Shown: piece after piece, positions 62,918-64,000 of the stretch
How the letters are laid out: each line of letters opens with the position of its first letter
Position numbering within the stretch: the first letter of the stretch is position 1
Assembly (NCBI RefSeq): GCF_000716875.1
Contig: NZ_JNWQ01000022.1
Location: forward strand, 1-64,000
Reading direction: 5' to 3'
Origin: Streptomyces novaecaesareae
GTDB lineage: Bacteria > Actinomycetota > Actinomycetes > Streptomycetales > Streptomycetaceae
DNA: 64,000 nucleotides
The notes under the pieces: generated by a model
What the model was told of the DNA's origin: nothing
The model's input: the letters and a program-made list of their open reading frames with translations, nothing else
The model's database searches: none
Position numbers and translations under genes: made by a program

Positions 62918-63928
62918 GTGACCGTCGTGGAACCCTTCGGGCTCAGCGTGCAGGACCGCGACCTGACCCGGGACGTCCAGGCCGGACTTGAAGCGGTGGA
63001 GGCGGCGCTCGGCGAGGCCGTCAAGAGCGACGTCCCGTTCATCACCGTCACCGCCAGTCACCTCCTCGAAGCCGGCGGCAAGCGCTTCCGTCCGCTCCTC
63101 CTGCTGCTGGCCGCCCAGTTCGGCGACCCGGGGGCGCCCGGCGTGGTGCCGGCCGCAGTGGTCGTCGAGCTGACCCACCTGGCCACGCTGTACCACGACG
63201 ACGTCATGGACGAGGCCCCGGTGCGCCGCGGCACCCCGAGCGCCAACTCCCGCTGGGACAACTCGGTCGCCATCCTCACCGGCGACTTCCTGTTCTCCCG
63301 CGCCTCCCAGGTGCTGGCCGACCTCGGCCCGGAGGCCGTGCGGATGCAGGCCGAGGCCTTCGAGCGGCTGGTCACCGGCCAGATCCTGGAGACCCGCGGC
63401 CCCGGCCCGGAGATGGACCCGCTGCTGCACTACCTGGACGTCCTGGAGGGCAAGACCGGCTCGCTGATCGCCGTGGCCTGCCGGATAGGAGCGCTGATGG
63501 CCGGCGCCGGGCCCGAGCTGGTGGACACCCTCGGCGAGTTCGGCGAGCGGATCGGCATCGCCTTCCAGCTGGCCGACGACGTGCTCGACATCTCCAGCGA
63601 CGGCCACGAGTCCGGCAAGACTCCCGGCACCGACCTGCGCGAGGGCGTGCCGACCCTGCCGACCCTGCTGCTGCAGCAGATGCCGGCCGACCCGGCGGAC
63701 CCGGACGACGCCCGACTGCGCGAACTGCTCGCCCAGGACCTCTCGGACGACGCGCTGCACGCCGAGGCGCTGCGCCTGATGCGTGCCCACCCCGCGCTGG
63801 AGCGCGCCCGCGCGGAGACCCTGCGCCGGGCCGAGGAGGCCCGGGCGCTGCTCGCCCCGCTGCCGGACTGCCCGGCGAAGGCCGCCCTGGAGGGGCTCTG
63901 CGACGCGGTGGCCATCCGCACCGTGTGA
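62918..63928 (+). CDS. Long-chain polyprenyl diphosphate synthase
   Basis: A 336-residue trans-isoprenyl diphosphate synthase. The first aspartate-rich motif is DDVMD (Asp94-Asp98) and the second DDVLD (from Asp220), with GGKRFRPLLLLL and LYHDDVMDEAPVRRG as family landmarks. It chains isopentenyl diphosphate into a long polyprenyl diphosphate, most likely the menaquinone side chain, as its place after nuo suggests. Small Ala at the positions before the first motif fits a long product. The start is GTG 62918 with GAGGAG upstream. It is separated from nuo by the terminator. Confidence 0.9.
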   Translation: MTVVEPFGLSVQDRDLTRDVQAGLEAVEAALGEAVKSDVPFITVTASHLLEAGGKRFRPLLLLLAAQFGDPGAPGVVPAAVVVELTHLATLYHDDVMDEAPVRRGTPSANSRWDNSVAILTGDFLFSRASQVLADLGPEAVRMQAEAFERLVTGQILETRGPGPEMDPLLHYLDVLEGKTGSLIAVACRIGALMAGAGPELVDTLGEFGERIGIAFQLADDVLDISSDGHESGKTPGTDLREGVPTLPTLLLQQMPADPADPDDARLRELLAQDLSDDALHAEALRLMRAHPALERARAETLRRAEEARALLAPLPDCPAKAALEGLCDAVAIRTV

Positions 63929-64000
63929 CGGCGGGGCCGCCCGCCGCGCGGTGCCGCGGCGGGCGTTCGCCCGGGACGTCCGTTCCTTCGGGGAAAGGGA

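Overview
The window is very GC-rich, its genes use GTG and occasional TTG starts, and its gene content is that of a Streptomycetaceae actinomycete (Streptomyces or Kitasatospora). Diagnostic features are DUF397 and XRE-DUF5753 genes, a DmdR1/DtxR iron regulator, the futalosine route to menaquinone (MqnA, MqnC) and a complete 14-gene nuo operon. I found no tRNA, rRNA, CRISPR array, insertion sequence or phage gene.

Region 1 (1-15.2 kb) is accessory. It holds an aminoglycoside-phosphotransferase-like gene, and then the remains of a divergent regulator cluster: an XRE-DUF5753 gene and a HATPase gene that have both lost their 5' ends and are frameshifted, with an intact DUF397. An alpha/beta hydrolase, a DUF4097 protein behind an operator-like repeat cluster, and a second DUF397 follow. 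The centrepiece is a translationally coupled pair, a TIR-like FxsC protein and a 1335-residue FxsT protein (ParA-like, TIR, NB-ARC and TPR regions). No FxsA-type peptide or FxsB radical SAM gene is in the window. Next come a D-2-hydroxyacid dehydrogenase lacking its catalytic Arg, a DUF4231 (SLATT-like) membrane protein with an alpha/beta hydrolase whose third codon is TTA, a UPF0309 SIS protein and dmdR1.

Region 2 (15.4-34.1 kb) has a prim-pol protein, an NsdA-like regulator, a Pro/Gln-rich membrane protein, a solute-binding lipoprotein, purU, an ECF sigma factor with a zinc-finger anti-sigma/MDMPI partner, a HATPase anti-sigma-like protein, a GlxA-type regulator divergent from an MFS transporter, a GNAT enzyme, a DUF4229 protein, a LacI regulator, a second MFS transporter with a palindromic operator, a dicarboxylate/amino-acid symporter behind a putative leaderless small ORF, and a cold-shock gene with an attenuator-like leader hairpin.

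Region 3 (34.5-45.9 kb) carries menaquinone genes (mqnA, mqnC, menG, a geranylgeranyl-reductase-type flavoprotein) mixed with a degenerate amidohydrolase, a MazG-like protein, a secreted cyclophilin, a DMT transporter, two small membrane proteins and a two-component system.

Region 4 (46-64 kb) is nuoA-N with a strong terminator, then a polyprenyl diphosphate synthase. The nuo upstream region has a near-perfect Rex operator and two CRP-like sites. Regions 3 and 4 together form a respiratory block: quinone head group, methylation, side chain, and the NADH dehydrogenase that reduces the quinone. All functions are inferred from sequence alone; no search was run.
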